From the NCBI RefSeq assembly GCF_001562115.1, contig NZ_CP013926.1, positions 186,001 through 250,000 of the forward strand: a stretch of 64,000 nt of DNA. The letters run 5' to 3'. A model generated the notes under the pieces. It made no database searches, was not told the DNA's origin, and saw nothing but the letters and a program-made list of their open reading frames with translations. Both the position numbers and the translations under genes were made by a program. This stretch comes from Alteromonas stellipolaris. Lineage in GTDB: Bacteria; Pseudomonadota; Gammaproteobacteria; Enterobacterales; Alteromonadaceae. Position 1 is the stretch's first letter; each line of letters starts with the position of its first letter. Positions 55,853 to 64,000 of this stretch are shown piece after piece.

Positions 55853-57718
55853 CTACTGCTCGCGATGAATGTAATCGTTTATCAACTGCATAAAGGCGTC
55901 GCCATAGCGCGATAGTTTGGTTTGGCCTACGCCGCTTACATCTAGCATAGTGTCACGGGTGGTCGGTAGCTTAGCGGCCATGTCTACCAGTGTAGCATCA
56001 CTGAATACTACATACGGCGGCACTTCGTTTTCTTCTGCCAGTACTTTACGTAGGTGCTTCAAGCGCATAAATAAGGTGCGGTCGTAGTTAGCCGGTGCTT
56101 GTTTGGCCTTTTTATCTGGCTTGAACTCTAATCTAGGCACCGCGAGTTGTACCGCAACTTCCCCTTTCAACACCGGGCGGGCAGCTTCTGTTAATCGAAG
56201 TGCTGCGTTGGCGGTAATATCAACCCGTATTAACCCCTTATGAATAAGTTGGTTAATCATGTTGTGCCAATAGCTGTCAGATTTGTCTTTGCCAATTCCA
56301 TACGTTGAAAGCTGGTGGTGACCTGCTTCTTGCAAGCGCTTTAGTTGTTTGCCGCGCAGTACATCAATAAGATACTGCGTAGAAGCTTGCTGCGAAAGCC
56401 TAAGAATACAAGAAAGCACTTTTTGGCTAATGACCAAGCCGTCAATCATGGTGGGTGGATCTAGACAAATATCACAGTTGCCACAGGCGCTATCACTAAA
56501 CTGAGAAAAGTAGTTAAGCAGCACTTGTCGACGGCAGGTTTGGGCTTCAGAAAATGCTTCCATGGCCGCAAACTTTTGAAGTTCGATGGCATTTCTATCG
56601 GCCTGCTCACCTTGTTCTATCCACTGACGTACCCGGGCTGCGTCTTTTTCATCAAACAGCAACATTGCCTCAGACTCAAGGCCATCTCGTCCCGCGCGCC
56701 CTGTTTCTTGATAGTAGCTTTCAACGCTTCGAGGTACATCGTGGTGTACAACGTAACGCACGTTCGACTTATTAATACCCATGCCAAAAGCGACTGTGGC
56801 TACCACAATATCAATTTTATCGTTCAAAAATTGACGCTGTACGAGTTCTCGTTCATCGGCATCCATACCCGCATGATAAGCCGCGCAGCGAAAACCTTGC
56901 TTGAATAGCTTGGCATGTAAGTCGTCTACTTTGGCGCGACTATTACAATAAATAATCCCGCTGCCCTCTTGTTGCTTAACGTAGCTAACAACTTGTTCAA
57001 AGGCTTTGTACTTCGACATCACCCGATAACGAATATTCGGTCTATCGAAGCTGCCTTTATAAACCAAGGGGTCATTAAGTTGCAGTTGGGTAAGGATATC
57101 GCTTTGGGTAGCGATGTCAGCTGTAGCCGTTAACCCAATAACAGGTATATCAGGAAAGCGGGCTTTAATCTGGCCGAGTGCACGGTAGTCATGCCTGAAA
57201 TCATGCCCCCAATGGGATACGCAGTGCGCTTCATCGATAGCAAACAAGGCGACATCTGTTGTTCGAAGAGTTTGCTGAAAGCCAAATTGAAGCAAGCGCT
57301 CAGGGGAGACATACAATAAATCTAGCTGATTAGACACCATTTGCTCTGAAATGCTGGCTTGCTCTTCCTGACTAAGTGTTGAATTCAGGTAAGCGGCCTT
57401 CACCCCCAAGGCTTTTAACTGTTCTACTTGATCTTGCATTAACGAGATAAGCGGCGACACCACAATGCCAGTACCCGCGCGGATAAGCGCTGGTATTTGG
57501 TAGCACATTGATTTTCCACCACCGGTAGGTAGCAATACAAGTGCATCTCCACCTTTGCACACATGGTGGATGACGTCTCCTTGTCCATCGCGAAATTCGT
57601 CGTACCCGAACACATTTTTTAAAACGTTTTCAGGGGTTAGCGCATCAAAAACGGGAGAACTAATAGTGGTGTCGGCAATTACAGTAGTCATGGCGGGGGA
57701 TTTTACGCGTTTTTCCAT
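55853..57718 (-). CDS. recQ: ATP-dependent DNA helicase RecQ
   Basis: This 621-residue helicase has Walker A in LPTGGGKSMCYQIPAL, DEAHCVSHWGHDFR, the GRAGRDG motif VI, a zinc-binding region with CRRQVLLNYF and CGNCDIC (four cysteines), a winged helix, and a C-terminal HRDC domain (about 535-615). It acts in recombination and restart of stalled forks. A start at the internal ATG 57691 is also possible; ATG 57718 has GAAG nearby. It is divergent from yigI. Confidence 0.96.
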   Translation of the reverse strand: MEKRVKSPAMTTVIADTTISSPVFDALTPENVLKNVFGYDEFRDGQGDVIHHVCKGGDALVLLPTGGGKSMCYQIPALIRAGTGIVVSPLISLMQDQVEQLKALGVKAAYLNSTLSQEEQASISEQMVSNQLDLLYVSPERLLQFGFQQTLRTTDVALFAIDEAHCVSHWGHDFRHDYRALGQIKARFPDIPVIGLTATADIATQSDILTQLQLNDPLVYKGSFDRPNIRYRVMSKYKAFEQVVSYVKQQEGSGIIYCNSRAKVDDLHAKLFKQGFRCAAYHAGMDADERELVQRQFLNDKIDIVVATVAFGMGINKSNVRYVVHHDVPRSVESYYQETGRAGRDGLESEAMLLFDEKDAARVRQWIEQGEQADRNAIELQKFAAMEAFSEAQTCRRQVLLNYFSQFSDSACGNCDICLDPPTMIDGLVISQKVLSCILRLSQQASTQYLIDVLRGKQLKRLQEAGHHQLSTYGIGKDKSDSYWHNMINQLIHKGLIRVDITANAALRLTEAARPVLKGEVAVQLAVPRLEFKPDKKAKQAPANYDRTLFMRLKHLRKVLAEENEVPPYVVFSDATLVDMAAKLPTTRDTMLDVSGVGQTKLSRYGDAFMQLINDYIHREQ

Positions 57719-57853
57719 CGTTCTTCACGAAACAAACGCAAAAACTGGACTAAAATTCAGAAGTCATATGAAAAGGTATAACAAATAAAAACAGTGCAGC
57801 CCTTTAAAGTAGGCTAACGTCGAAGTAATGCTACTCATAAGAAAGGATGCAAG

Positions 57854-58348
57854 ATGCGCACTTCAGACAATAAAAATATGCCTAGCCGCAACGATATGAT
57901 TGCACATGTTATTAGCTTATTTCGTGATACTATGCCGTTTAACCAGTTATTAGGGCTAGAGTTTATTCGCTCGAATGAAGGGTTAGAAAGTGACAGCATA
58001 GAACTTCATGTTTCTTGGCGTGAAGCCTTAACCGGAAATCCACTGCAAAAAATTCTTCATGGCGGCGTGACAGCCACTATGCTAGATACCATAGGCGGCT
58101 TGGTCGCTATTATTGAAGCGATTAAACGAACTAACGATGCCGACCTAGCAAGCTTGCAAACCCGTTTACCGAAAATGGGCACCGTCGATATGCGCGTTGA
58201 TTATTTACGACCAGGTCGCGGTGAACAATTCATTGCCACGGCCAAGGTAATTCGCGGTGGTGCTAAGCTGGCGGTTTGTAGGATGGAGCTTCACAACGAA
58301 AAAGGCGATCATATTGCCTTTGGTACGGGTACCTATATGTTGGGGTAG
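57854..58348 (+). CDS. yigI: YigI-type hotdog acyl-CoA thioesterase
   Basis: This 164-residue hotdog-fold protein closely follows YigI: MPFNQLLG near the N-terminus, ILHGGVTATMLDTIGGLVA with the active-site region, MGTVDMRVDYLRPGRGEQF and a C-terminal MELHNEKGDHIAFGTGTYM. YigI of E. coli is a medium to long-chain acyl-CoA thioesterase. It is 30 bp upstream of mgtE and probably cotranscribed with it. Confidence 0.92.
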   Translation: MRTSDNKNMPSRNDMIAHVISLFRDTMPFNQLLGLEFIRSNEGLESDSIELHVSWREALTGNPLQKILHGGVTATMLDTIGGLVAIIEAIKRTNDADLASLQTRLPKMGTVDMRVDYLRPGRGEQFIATAKVIRGGAKLAVCRMELHNEKGDHIAFGTGTYMLG

Positions 58349-58378
58349 CCGGTAGAAAACGTATTTTGGAGGTGTTGA

Positions 58379-59716
58379 GTGGCGGAGCCATTACCCGATC
58401 TTATCGAAGAGTTTGTAACAGATGGTATGGGTGATGACCCAGCGTCTATTCTTACCGCATTAAGTGGGCAGGATACTGTCTACATTGCCTCCTTATTAGA
58501 ATCGTTACCCCTAGAGCGACGTCTTGTCGTTTGGGAAGGCATTCCACGTGACCGCAAGCTTAGCGTGCTGGTGGAAATGCGTAGCGACCCCCGTGAAATT
58601 CTTATCGACGCCACGCCGCATAACGAGTGGGCGTCTATTTTTGCCGATATTGACGCAGAAGACTTACTTGAACTACTCGACTCACTACCCACTCGATTAG
58701 TTGATGTTGCCTACGAGGCACTAGATAGCCAAGAGCGTAAATACTTCCGCGAAGCGACTCAATTCCCTGATGAACAAGTGGGTCACTGGGTTAGTCATGA
58801 GTTGTTAGTACTGCCGGCTAATGCAAAAGTGAAAGAAGGCTTACGGCTTTTGCGACGAGACATACCTCAGCACTGCGATAGTATTTACCTAGTGAATCGT
58901 TCTGGTCAATTTACAGCACTGGTGAAAATTCATCGTCTTTTTGCAGCGCAAGAACACAGTTCACTGATTAGCATGGCCGAAGAAAATGTCACTATGCTAG
59001 TGGGCACCGATGAATCAACCGCCGCTTCATTACAAGTGCAGCGCTCGGGGCTATCCTCATTACCTGTGGTGGACGAATCGAACAAACTGATTGGCCGTTT
59101 AGATATAGCTTCGGCCAGTGAGTTAATGAATGAGTTTTACGAACGCCAAGTAATGGCGTCGGCAGGTATGGATGAAGACGAAGATTTATTCTCACCGGTG
59201 GCGAAAAGCGCGAGAAACCGTGCATTGTGGCTAGGTATCAACTTGCTAACCGCATTTTTAGCGTCTTGGTTTATCGGGCTGTTTGAAGCTACATTGCAGC
59301 AGGTGGTTGCCCTTGCGGTACTGATGCCCGTGGTCGCCAGTATGGGCGGTATAGCAGGTAGCCAAACCCTTACGCTGATTGTGCGCGGGTTGGCACTAGG
59401 ACAGGTAACCCCAGCCAACTTACGTGCGCTTATGATGAAAGAGCTCAAAGTTGGAGGGCTAAATGGCGTGATATGGGCGTTAGTGATAGGCATAGTGGCC
59501 TATTTCTGGTTTGCCGATGCGCTACTGGGCATGGTGATTTGTCTCGCCATTCTGTTTAATATTGTAGCTGCAGCCCTTGCCGGTGTGTTTGTGCCCTTTA
59601 TTTTAGACAGACTAAAGATAGACCCAGCGCTATCTGGCTCTGTTATTCTTACCACGGTAACTGACATTGTAGGCTTTGTTGCCTTTTTAGGTTTGGGAAC
59701 GCTGTTTCTGCTGTAG
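58379..59716 (+). CDS. mgtE: Magnesium transporter MgtE
   Basis: This 445-residue protein starts at GTG six bases after a GGAGG. It has an acidic N-terminal helical domain (1-130), two CBS domains (about 130-255) that sense magnesium, a connecting helix, and five membrane helices (about 280-445) with LMPVVASMGGIAGSQTLTL and the ion-site segment VILTTVTDIVGFVAF. MgtE is a magnesium-gated channel. Length and layout are normal. Confidence 0.95.
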   Translation: MAEPLPDLIEEFVTDGMGDDPASILTALSGQDTVYIASLLESLPLERRLVVWEGIPRDRKLSVLVEMRSDPREILIDATPHNEWASIFADIDAEDLLELLDSLPTRLVDVAYEALDSQERKYFREATQFPDEQVGHWVSHELLVLPANAKVKEGLRLLRRDIPQHCDSIYLVNRSGQFTALVKIHRLFAAQEHSSLISMAEENVTMLVGTDESTAASLQVQRSGLSSLPVVDESNKLIGRLDIASASELMNEFYERQVMASAGMDEDEDLFSPVAKSARNRALWLGINLLTAFLASWFIGLFEATLQQVVALAVLMPVVASMGGIAGSQTLTLIVRGLALGQVTPANLRALMMKELKVGGLNGVIWALVIGIVAYFWFADALLGMVICLAILFNIVAAALAGVFVPFILDRLKIDPALSGSVILTTVTDIVGFVAFLGLGTLFLL

Positions 59717-59853
59717 CTGTAAATATAAGTAGGTTACGCACCTAACAAACTTTATCGAAAAATACCCCATTCTGGGCGCTATAGGCTTGTTATCTTAGGC
59801 AAGGTAATGAACACTATGCGCCTTTTTGCAGCCTTAAAAAGTGATAGCTAACT

Positions 59854-60804
59854 ATGCGCGTTCAACAAGCCAGTGCTGCCCAAGTCGGAATAATGTGTGC
59901 CATTGCGGCTTACACCATGTGGGGCATAGCGCCAATCTACTTTAAACAACTTACTGTACTGCCGGCAGCAGAAATTCTAATGCACCGTATAATTTGGTCG
60001 GTATTGGTGCTTGTAGGGTTAATTGTGGCGTTAAATCAGTGGACCAAGGTCATGGCTGCCTTTCGCAACAAAAAGGTGATGCAGGTGTTATTGGTCGCTG
60101 GCATTTTGCTAGGCGCCAACTGGCTACTGTTCATCTGGGCCGTAAATAACGATCACATATTGGATGCTAGCTTAGGTTACTACATCAACCCGCTTATTAA
60201 CGTTTTTCTTGGGCGGCTTTTTCTGGGCGAAAGGCTAAGAACGTTTCAGCGAGTGGCGGTGGTATTAGCCATCGTGGGCGTGGCTATTTTGATTTTCTCT
60301 TACGGTCATGTGCCTTGGATTGCACTTGTATTGGCGGGCAGTTTTAGTATTTATGGTATTTTACGCAAGCAGGTAGCGGTAGATTCTTTGCCGGGCCTTT
60401 TTATCGAAACGTTAATGTTATCACCCTTAGCTTTAGGGTATTGGCTGCTATTTGGTTCAGAATACAGCAACCTTTTTAATAACGACGCTAGCTTAAACAT
60501 GCTTATTTTAGCCGCCGGTATTGTGACCACTGCGCCCTTATTATGCTTTACCGCAGCAGCACGGCGTATCATGTATTCAACCTTAGGTTTTTTGCAATAC
60601 ATAGGGCCAACACTCATGTTCGTGCTGGCGGTTTACTTGTACGATGAGCCGTTAGATGAGGCTAGGCTAATCACCTTTGGTTTTGTGTGGCTAGCACTTG
60701 CAGTATTTAGTGTCGACTCTCTTATTGCCTACAAAAAACAGCGAAAAGCCCTAAAGGCATCGGTGCAGTCGGCTAAGGTAACCAGTGAAACTCAAACTTC
60801 TTGA
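59854..60804 (+). CDS. rarD: EamA-family transporter RarD
   Basis: This 316-residue inner-membrane protein has ten helices. The N-terminal AAYTMWGIAPIYFKQL and the repeat-like LGANWLLFIWAVNNDHILDASLGYYINPL are diagnostic of RarD. Its substrate is not known. The last 13 bp overlap the convergent REC-GGDEF gene, and the shared stretch is part of a perfect hairpin. Confidence 0.93.
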   Translation: MRVQQASAAQVGIMCAIAAYTMWGIAPIYFKQLTVLPAAEILMHRIIWSVLVLVGLIVALNQWTKVMAAFRNKKVMQVLLVAGILLGANWLLFIWAVNNDHILDASLGYYINPLINVFLGRLFLGERLRTFQRVAVVLAIVGVAILIFSYGHVPWIALVLAGSFSIYGILRKQVAVDSLPGLFIETLMLSPLALGYWLLFGSEYSNLFNNDASLNMLILAAGIVTTAPLLCFTAAARRIMYSTLGFLQYIGPTLMFVLAVYLYDEPLDEARLITFGFVWLALAVFSVDSLIAYKKQRKALKASVQSAKVTSETQTS

Positions 60805-60816
60805 GTTTCACTGTTT
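60783..60816. terminator. Coding terminator hairpin shared by two convergent genes
   Basis: A perfect 13-bp stem CAGTGAAACTCAA/TTGAGTTTCACTG (60783-60795 with 60801-60813) with a 5-base loop spans the stop codons of both rarD and the REC-GGDEF gene. A short T-run follows on the plus strand. Confidence 0.7.
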
Positions 60817-62048
60817 AGGTAAACCTGGTTACGCCCAGCATGTTTTGCTTTGTATAAAAGCTTATCTGCGCTACTTAGCAAGGTTTCAATATTTTGCGTA
60901 GGTGTATTACAAAGCCCAATACTGCAGGTTACTTTCACGCTTTCTTCGCCTAATTGAATTGGCGTTTTCTCTAACGCTATTCTGAATCTATTTAGCCGCT
61001 CTTGTGCGTTATTAAGGTCGATTTTAGGCAAGTAAACGCAAAATTCTTCCCCACCAAAACGTGCAACCAGCGTATCGTTAAAATGCACTTGCAATAGGTT
61101 AGCTACTGCTTTGAGCACAAGATCGCCCGCATCATGCCCGTAGGTATCGTTAATACGTTTAAAATGATCCAGGTCGATAAGCGCTAAAGCATGCTGCTCA
61201 GGAAGCTTTTTGTACTGCACGGTAACGGTATAAAAGAAATGACGGCGGTTAGGCAACCCAGTTAAGTAATCGGTATTGGCCGCACGTCGAATGGCTTCTA
61301 CGCTTTCGATATATTCAATATTCTGCATCACGCGGCATAAAAACTCTTCATGACAGTAAGGTAAATGCAAAAAGTCGTTCGCGCCGCTTTTTATGAAATG
61401 CGCAGACATAAGCGGGCGTTGGTCGCTTGCTAGCCCAATAATGGCTAACTGCTCTTTTGAAAAGGCTTTACGCAGGCCTGAAATAAATTGCGTGCCCGTC
61501 ATATCTGGAAGCGCGTTGTCGGTGATAACCAACCTGATATGCGCATGCTCAGCCAATATGCTCATAGCATCGCTGGCAGTAGGGCAGTCATAAACCACAA
61601 AGTTGTGTCGATAAAGCAGTGACAGCATTTTTCGTCTAGATGAGCGGTGAGTACTAACAACCACAACACCGGTAGATTTGTTCTTCTCTAACCTAAACAG
61701 TAAACGGCTTAAATAATCGTAATTTTGCGCGTTTTCTTTGGGAATGTAATCAACGACGTCTTTTTCTAACACCTTGTCTCGGGTTTTTGCTTCTAACGCA
61801 TCAGTAGTGACGATGGCTGGAATGAAGGCGTCAATGGCGAAGTCGATGGCTTCGCCATTCGGGGCATCCGGTAAGTTATGAGCAACAATGGCGCACAAAA
61901 AACTCTCTGGCATCATAAGCGCAAAACGTGCGCTCGCTTCCGTCAATGAGTGGGCGCCAACAGGGGTTAACCCTGCTTTTCTGACAAGTTTTGATACAAC
62001 GTCTAAATTTTTATCGCTGTTTTCTATCACCAGCACGTTTTGCGGCAT
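60792..62048 (-). CDS. Response-regulator-like diguanylate cyclase (REC-REC-GGEEF)
   Basis: This 418-residue cytoplasmic protein has two receiver-like domains (about 1-120 and 125-250) and a GGDEF domain from 258, with GGEEF at 332-336. Both receivers are altered. In the first, the phospho-acceptor position is H57 (AIVAHNLPD) and the acidic pair is EN. In the second, D177 in LVITDNALPDMTG is retained but the acidic pair is missing. No I-site precedes GGEEF. It probably acts by protein contacts, or through D177 only. It is 36 bp downstream of uvrD. Confidence 0.91.
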   Translation of the reverse strand: MPQNVLVIENSDKNLDVVSKLVRKAGLTPVGAHSLTEASARFALMMPESFLCAIVAHNLPDAPNGEAIDFAIDAFIPAIVTTDALEAKTRDKVLEKDVVDYIPKENAQNYDYLSRLLFRLEKNKSTGVVVVSTHRSSRRKMLSLLYRHNFVVYDCPTASDAMSILAEHAHIRLVITDNALPDMTGTQFISGLRKAFSKEQLAIIGLASDQRPLMSAHFIKSGANDFLHLPYCHEEFLCRVMQNIEYIESVEAIRRAANTDYLTGLPNRRHFFYTVTVQYKKLPEQHALALIDLDHFKRINDTYGHDAGDLVLKAVANLLQVHFNDTLVARFGGEEFCVYLPKIDLNNAQERLNRFRIALEKTPIQLGEESVKVTCSIGLCNTPTQNIETLLSSADKLLYKAKHAGRNQVYLNSETQEV

Positions 62049-62084
62049 ATTTCTCTACTTGGGTTCAGGCTTCTTGCCAGATGA

Positions 62085-64000
62085 CTATGCTTTTTCCAAT
62101 TTAGCATAGGCGAGAACGAGCCATTTTGTACCGAATTCGTCAAAATTAACTTGTACCCTAGCGTGTTCACCACTGCCTTCGTAGTTTAATACTATTCCTT
62201 CACCGAACTTGCGATGAGCCACTTTTTGGCCCAACTGAAAGCCGGTCTCTTCAAAAGAGGCATGTGATGTTGCTTGGCTGAATCGGTTATGTATCGGTCG
62301 AGAAATAGTAGACTTGAGCCTTACTTCTTCAACACAGTCAGCAGGAATTTCACGAATAAAGCGAGATGCCGTGTGATACTTGTCTTGCCCGTACAAACGG
62401 CGGCTTTCCGCGTAAGTAATATACAGCTTTTCCATGGCGCGGGTCATGCCCACGTAACACAGGCGGCGTTCTTCTTCCATTCTGCCAGGTTCATCATTGG
62501 TCATTTGGCTTGGAAACATGCCTTCCTCAACACCGGCCATAAACACCATCGGGAATTCTAGCCCTTTTGCGGTGTGAATCGTCATCATCTGCACTGCATC
62601 TTGGTCGGTACCTGCTTGGGTTTCACCCGCTTCTAACGAGGCGTGAGCAAGGAAGGCTGAAAGCGGCGTCATTTCCTCTGCTTCGTCAGGTACCGTAAAT
62701 TGCTTACAAGCGGTAACCAATTCTTCCAAGTTTTCTAAGCGCGCTTGAGCCTTTTCGCCGCGTTCGGCTTGATACATGGCGTATAAGCCTGACTGCCTAA
62801 TAGCCACATCGGCGTGTTTTTCTAATGGCTCGTCTACCGTAGCTTGTTCAAGCTCGGTAACTAACAGCACGAAACTTTGAAGGGCGTTAAGTGCACGGCC
62901 TTTTAGCGCGTTTTCGTTAATGAGAAGTTGGCTAGCCTGCCACATAGAGCAATTATGTGCTCTGGCGGCTTCTCGTACTTGTGAGAGGGTTTTCTCACCC
63001 ATACCGCGAGTAGGTGTATTCACCACACGTTCAAAGGCGGCATCATCATGAGGGTGATTCATCATACGAAGGTAGCCAAGTGCATCTTTAATTTCTTGGC
63101 GTTCGAAGAATCGAAGGCCACCATAAATGCGGTAGGGTGTACCTTGGTGAAGTAAGGCCTCTTCTAATACCCGCGACTGGGCGTTATTGCGATACAAAAT
63201 CGCGGTGTCTTTTAGTGCATTGCCTTGGTTCAGCCAGTCTTTAATTTTCGACACAATAAAGCGGGCTTCGTCTAACTCATTAAACCCAGCATAAACAGAT
63301 ATGGGCTCGCCATCGTTGCCGTCTGTCCAAAGCTCTTTGCCTAATCGGCCTGTGTTGTTATCAATAACCGTATTGGCGGCTTTCAAGATGGTGCCGGTAG
63401 AACGGTAGTTTTGTTCTAATCGAATGGTTGTGGGGTTATTGAAGTCTTTTAAGAAGTGCTGAATATTATCAACATTCGCGCCACGCCAGCCGTAAATAGA
63501 TTGGTCGTCATCACCCACAATCATAATATTGTTTTGATTGCCGCTACATAACATGCGTAGCCACGCGTATTGAATGTTGTTGGTATCTTGGAATTCGTCC
63601 ACTAATACAGCGCGGAAGCGGCGCTGGTAGTTGGCGAGTACTTCGGGGTTTTTAGCCCAAAGTTCGTGAGCACGTAACAACAACTCGGCAAAATCCACAA
63701 GCCCTGAGCGGTCGCACGCGTCTTGATACGCGGCGTAAATTTCACGCATTTTTTGTTGGGTTTGATCGTTGTGGGTTTCAATATGTTGAGGACGTAGCCC
63801 TTCGTCTTTATTACCGTTGATGTACCACTGAATTTGACGGGGCACCCAGTGCTTTTCGTCTAAATTCATGGCTTTTAGAATACGTTTAATCAAACGGTAT
63901 TGGTCATCTGAATCAAGAATTTGGAAGTTTTCAGGCAAATTAGCTTCTGCATGGTGGGCGCGAAGCAGCCTGTGGGCTAATCCGTGGAAAGTACCAATCC
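62085..64000 (-). CDS. uvrD: DNA helicase II UvrD, 5' end outside the window
   Basis: The frame is open to the window edge and reads GTFHGLAHRLLRAHH at its start, so about 80 to 100 N-terminal residues with Walker A lie outside. Visible SF1 motifs are DEFQDTNNIQ, GDDDQSIYGWRG, RLEQNYRST, TIHTAKGLEFPMVF and YVGMTRA. The C-terminal Tudor-like domain with LGQKVAHRKFGEGIVLNYEGSG is present. The enzyme unwinds nicked DNA in nucleotide excision and mismatch repair. Sequence is closest to UvrD rather than Rep. Confidence 0.95.
   Translation of the reverse strand, partial: IGTFHGLAHRLLRAHHAEANLPENFQILDSDDQYRLIKRILKAMNLDEKHWVPRQIQWYINGNKDEGLRPQHIETHNDQTQQKMREIYAAYQDACDRSGLVDFAELLLRAHELWAKNPEVLANYQRRFRAVLVDEFQDTNNIQYAWLRMLCSGNQNNIMIVGDDDQSIYGWRGANVDNIQHFLKDFNNPTTIRLEQNYRSTGTILKAANTVIDNNTGRLGKELWTDGNDGEPISVYAGFNELDEARFIVSKIKDWLNQGNALKDTAILYRNNAQSRVLEEALLHQGTPYRIYGGLRFFERQEIKDALGYLRMMNHPHDDAAFERVVNTPTRGMGEKTLSQVREAARAHNCSMWQASQLLINENALKGRALNALQSFVLLVTELEQATVDEPLEKHADVAIRQSGLYAMYQAERGEKAQARLENLEELVTACKQFTVPDEAEEMTPLSAFLAHASLEAGETQAGTDQDAVQMMTIHTAKGLEFPMVFMAGVEEGMFPSQMTNDEPGRMEEERRLCYVGMTRAMEKLYITYAESRRLYGQDKYHTASRFIREIPADCVEEVRLKSTISRPIHNRFSQATSHASFEETGFQLGQKVAHRKFGEGIVLNYEGSGEHARVQVNFDEFGTKWLVLAYAKLEKA

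Overview
The window looks like a chromosomal core segment of a marine gammaproteobacterium of the Alteromonas type (Alteromonadales). This rests on gene order (hemC-hemD-hemX-hemY; gmk-rpoZ-spoT-ridA-trmH-recG-rsmJ), on protein sequences close to gammaproteobacterial families, on a moderate base composition, and on a load of signalling proteins, TonB receptor and RND efflux genes. I saw no rRNA, tRNA, CRISPR array, insertion sequence, prophage or integrase. Both ends cut genes: an M20-type N-carbamoyl hydrolase at the left and uvrD at the right.

Layout. 1-3.8 kb: pyrimidine or hydantoin degradation (carbamoyl hydrolase, NCS1 permease, dihydropyrimidinase), ending in a terminator shared with the convergent heme genes. 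3.9-8.0 kb: hemCDXY on the minus strand. 8.2-10.0 kb: a diguanylate cyclase and a carboxylesterase. 10.2-18.1 kb: information-processing and stress genes (gmk, rpoZ, spoT, ridA, trmH, recG, rsmJ, peroxiredoxin). 18.5-22.9 kb: an iron-uptake operon under a clear Fur box, with a periplasmic helical protein and a ferric-type ABC transporter. 23.1-24.3 kb: a flavoprotein. 24.5-32.0 kb, minus strand: MscS channel, a small outer-membrane barrel, a TonB receptor, a lipoprotein truncated haemoglobin, a DUF3034 protein and a TPR diguanylate cyclase. 32.1-36.4 kb: methyltransferase plus argP, divergent argO and sugE, DUF1499 and a DnaJ-related protein. 36.9-41.6 kb: acrAB-type efflux genes and a small hydrolase. 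41.8-44.6 kb: an acyl-CoA hydrolase/transferase-GNAT fusion coupled to a histone-deacetylase-like enzyme. 44.6-50.0 kb, minus strand: chemoreceptor with a cysteine-rich partner, zntB, a DUF3300 protein, ribA. 50.2-54.9 kb: a GGDEF/EAL protein, a small unknown protein and selO. 55.1-64.0 kb: glutathione transferase, recQ, yigI, mgtE, rarD, a REC-REC-GGDEF protein and uvrD.

Themes. Cyclic-di-GMP enzymes occur four times with different sensory inputs. Translational coupling by 1-4 bp overlaps is common and marks the real operons. Most of the window is ordinary core genome. The least explained parts are the lipoprotein globin with an altered heme pocket next to DUF3034, the acetylation/deacetylation pair, the histidine-rich chemoreceptor with its CxC partner, the Fur-controlled helical protein, the 15-bp repeat insertion in rsmJ, and a perfect hairpin that forms the last codons of two convergent genes. 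I did not find a convincing wholly new multi-gene system.
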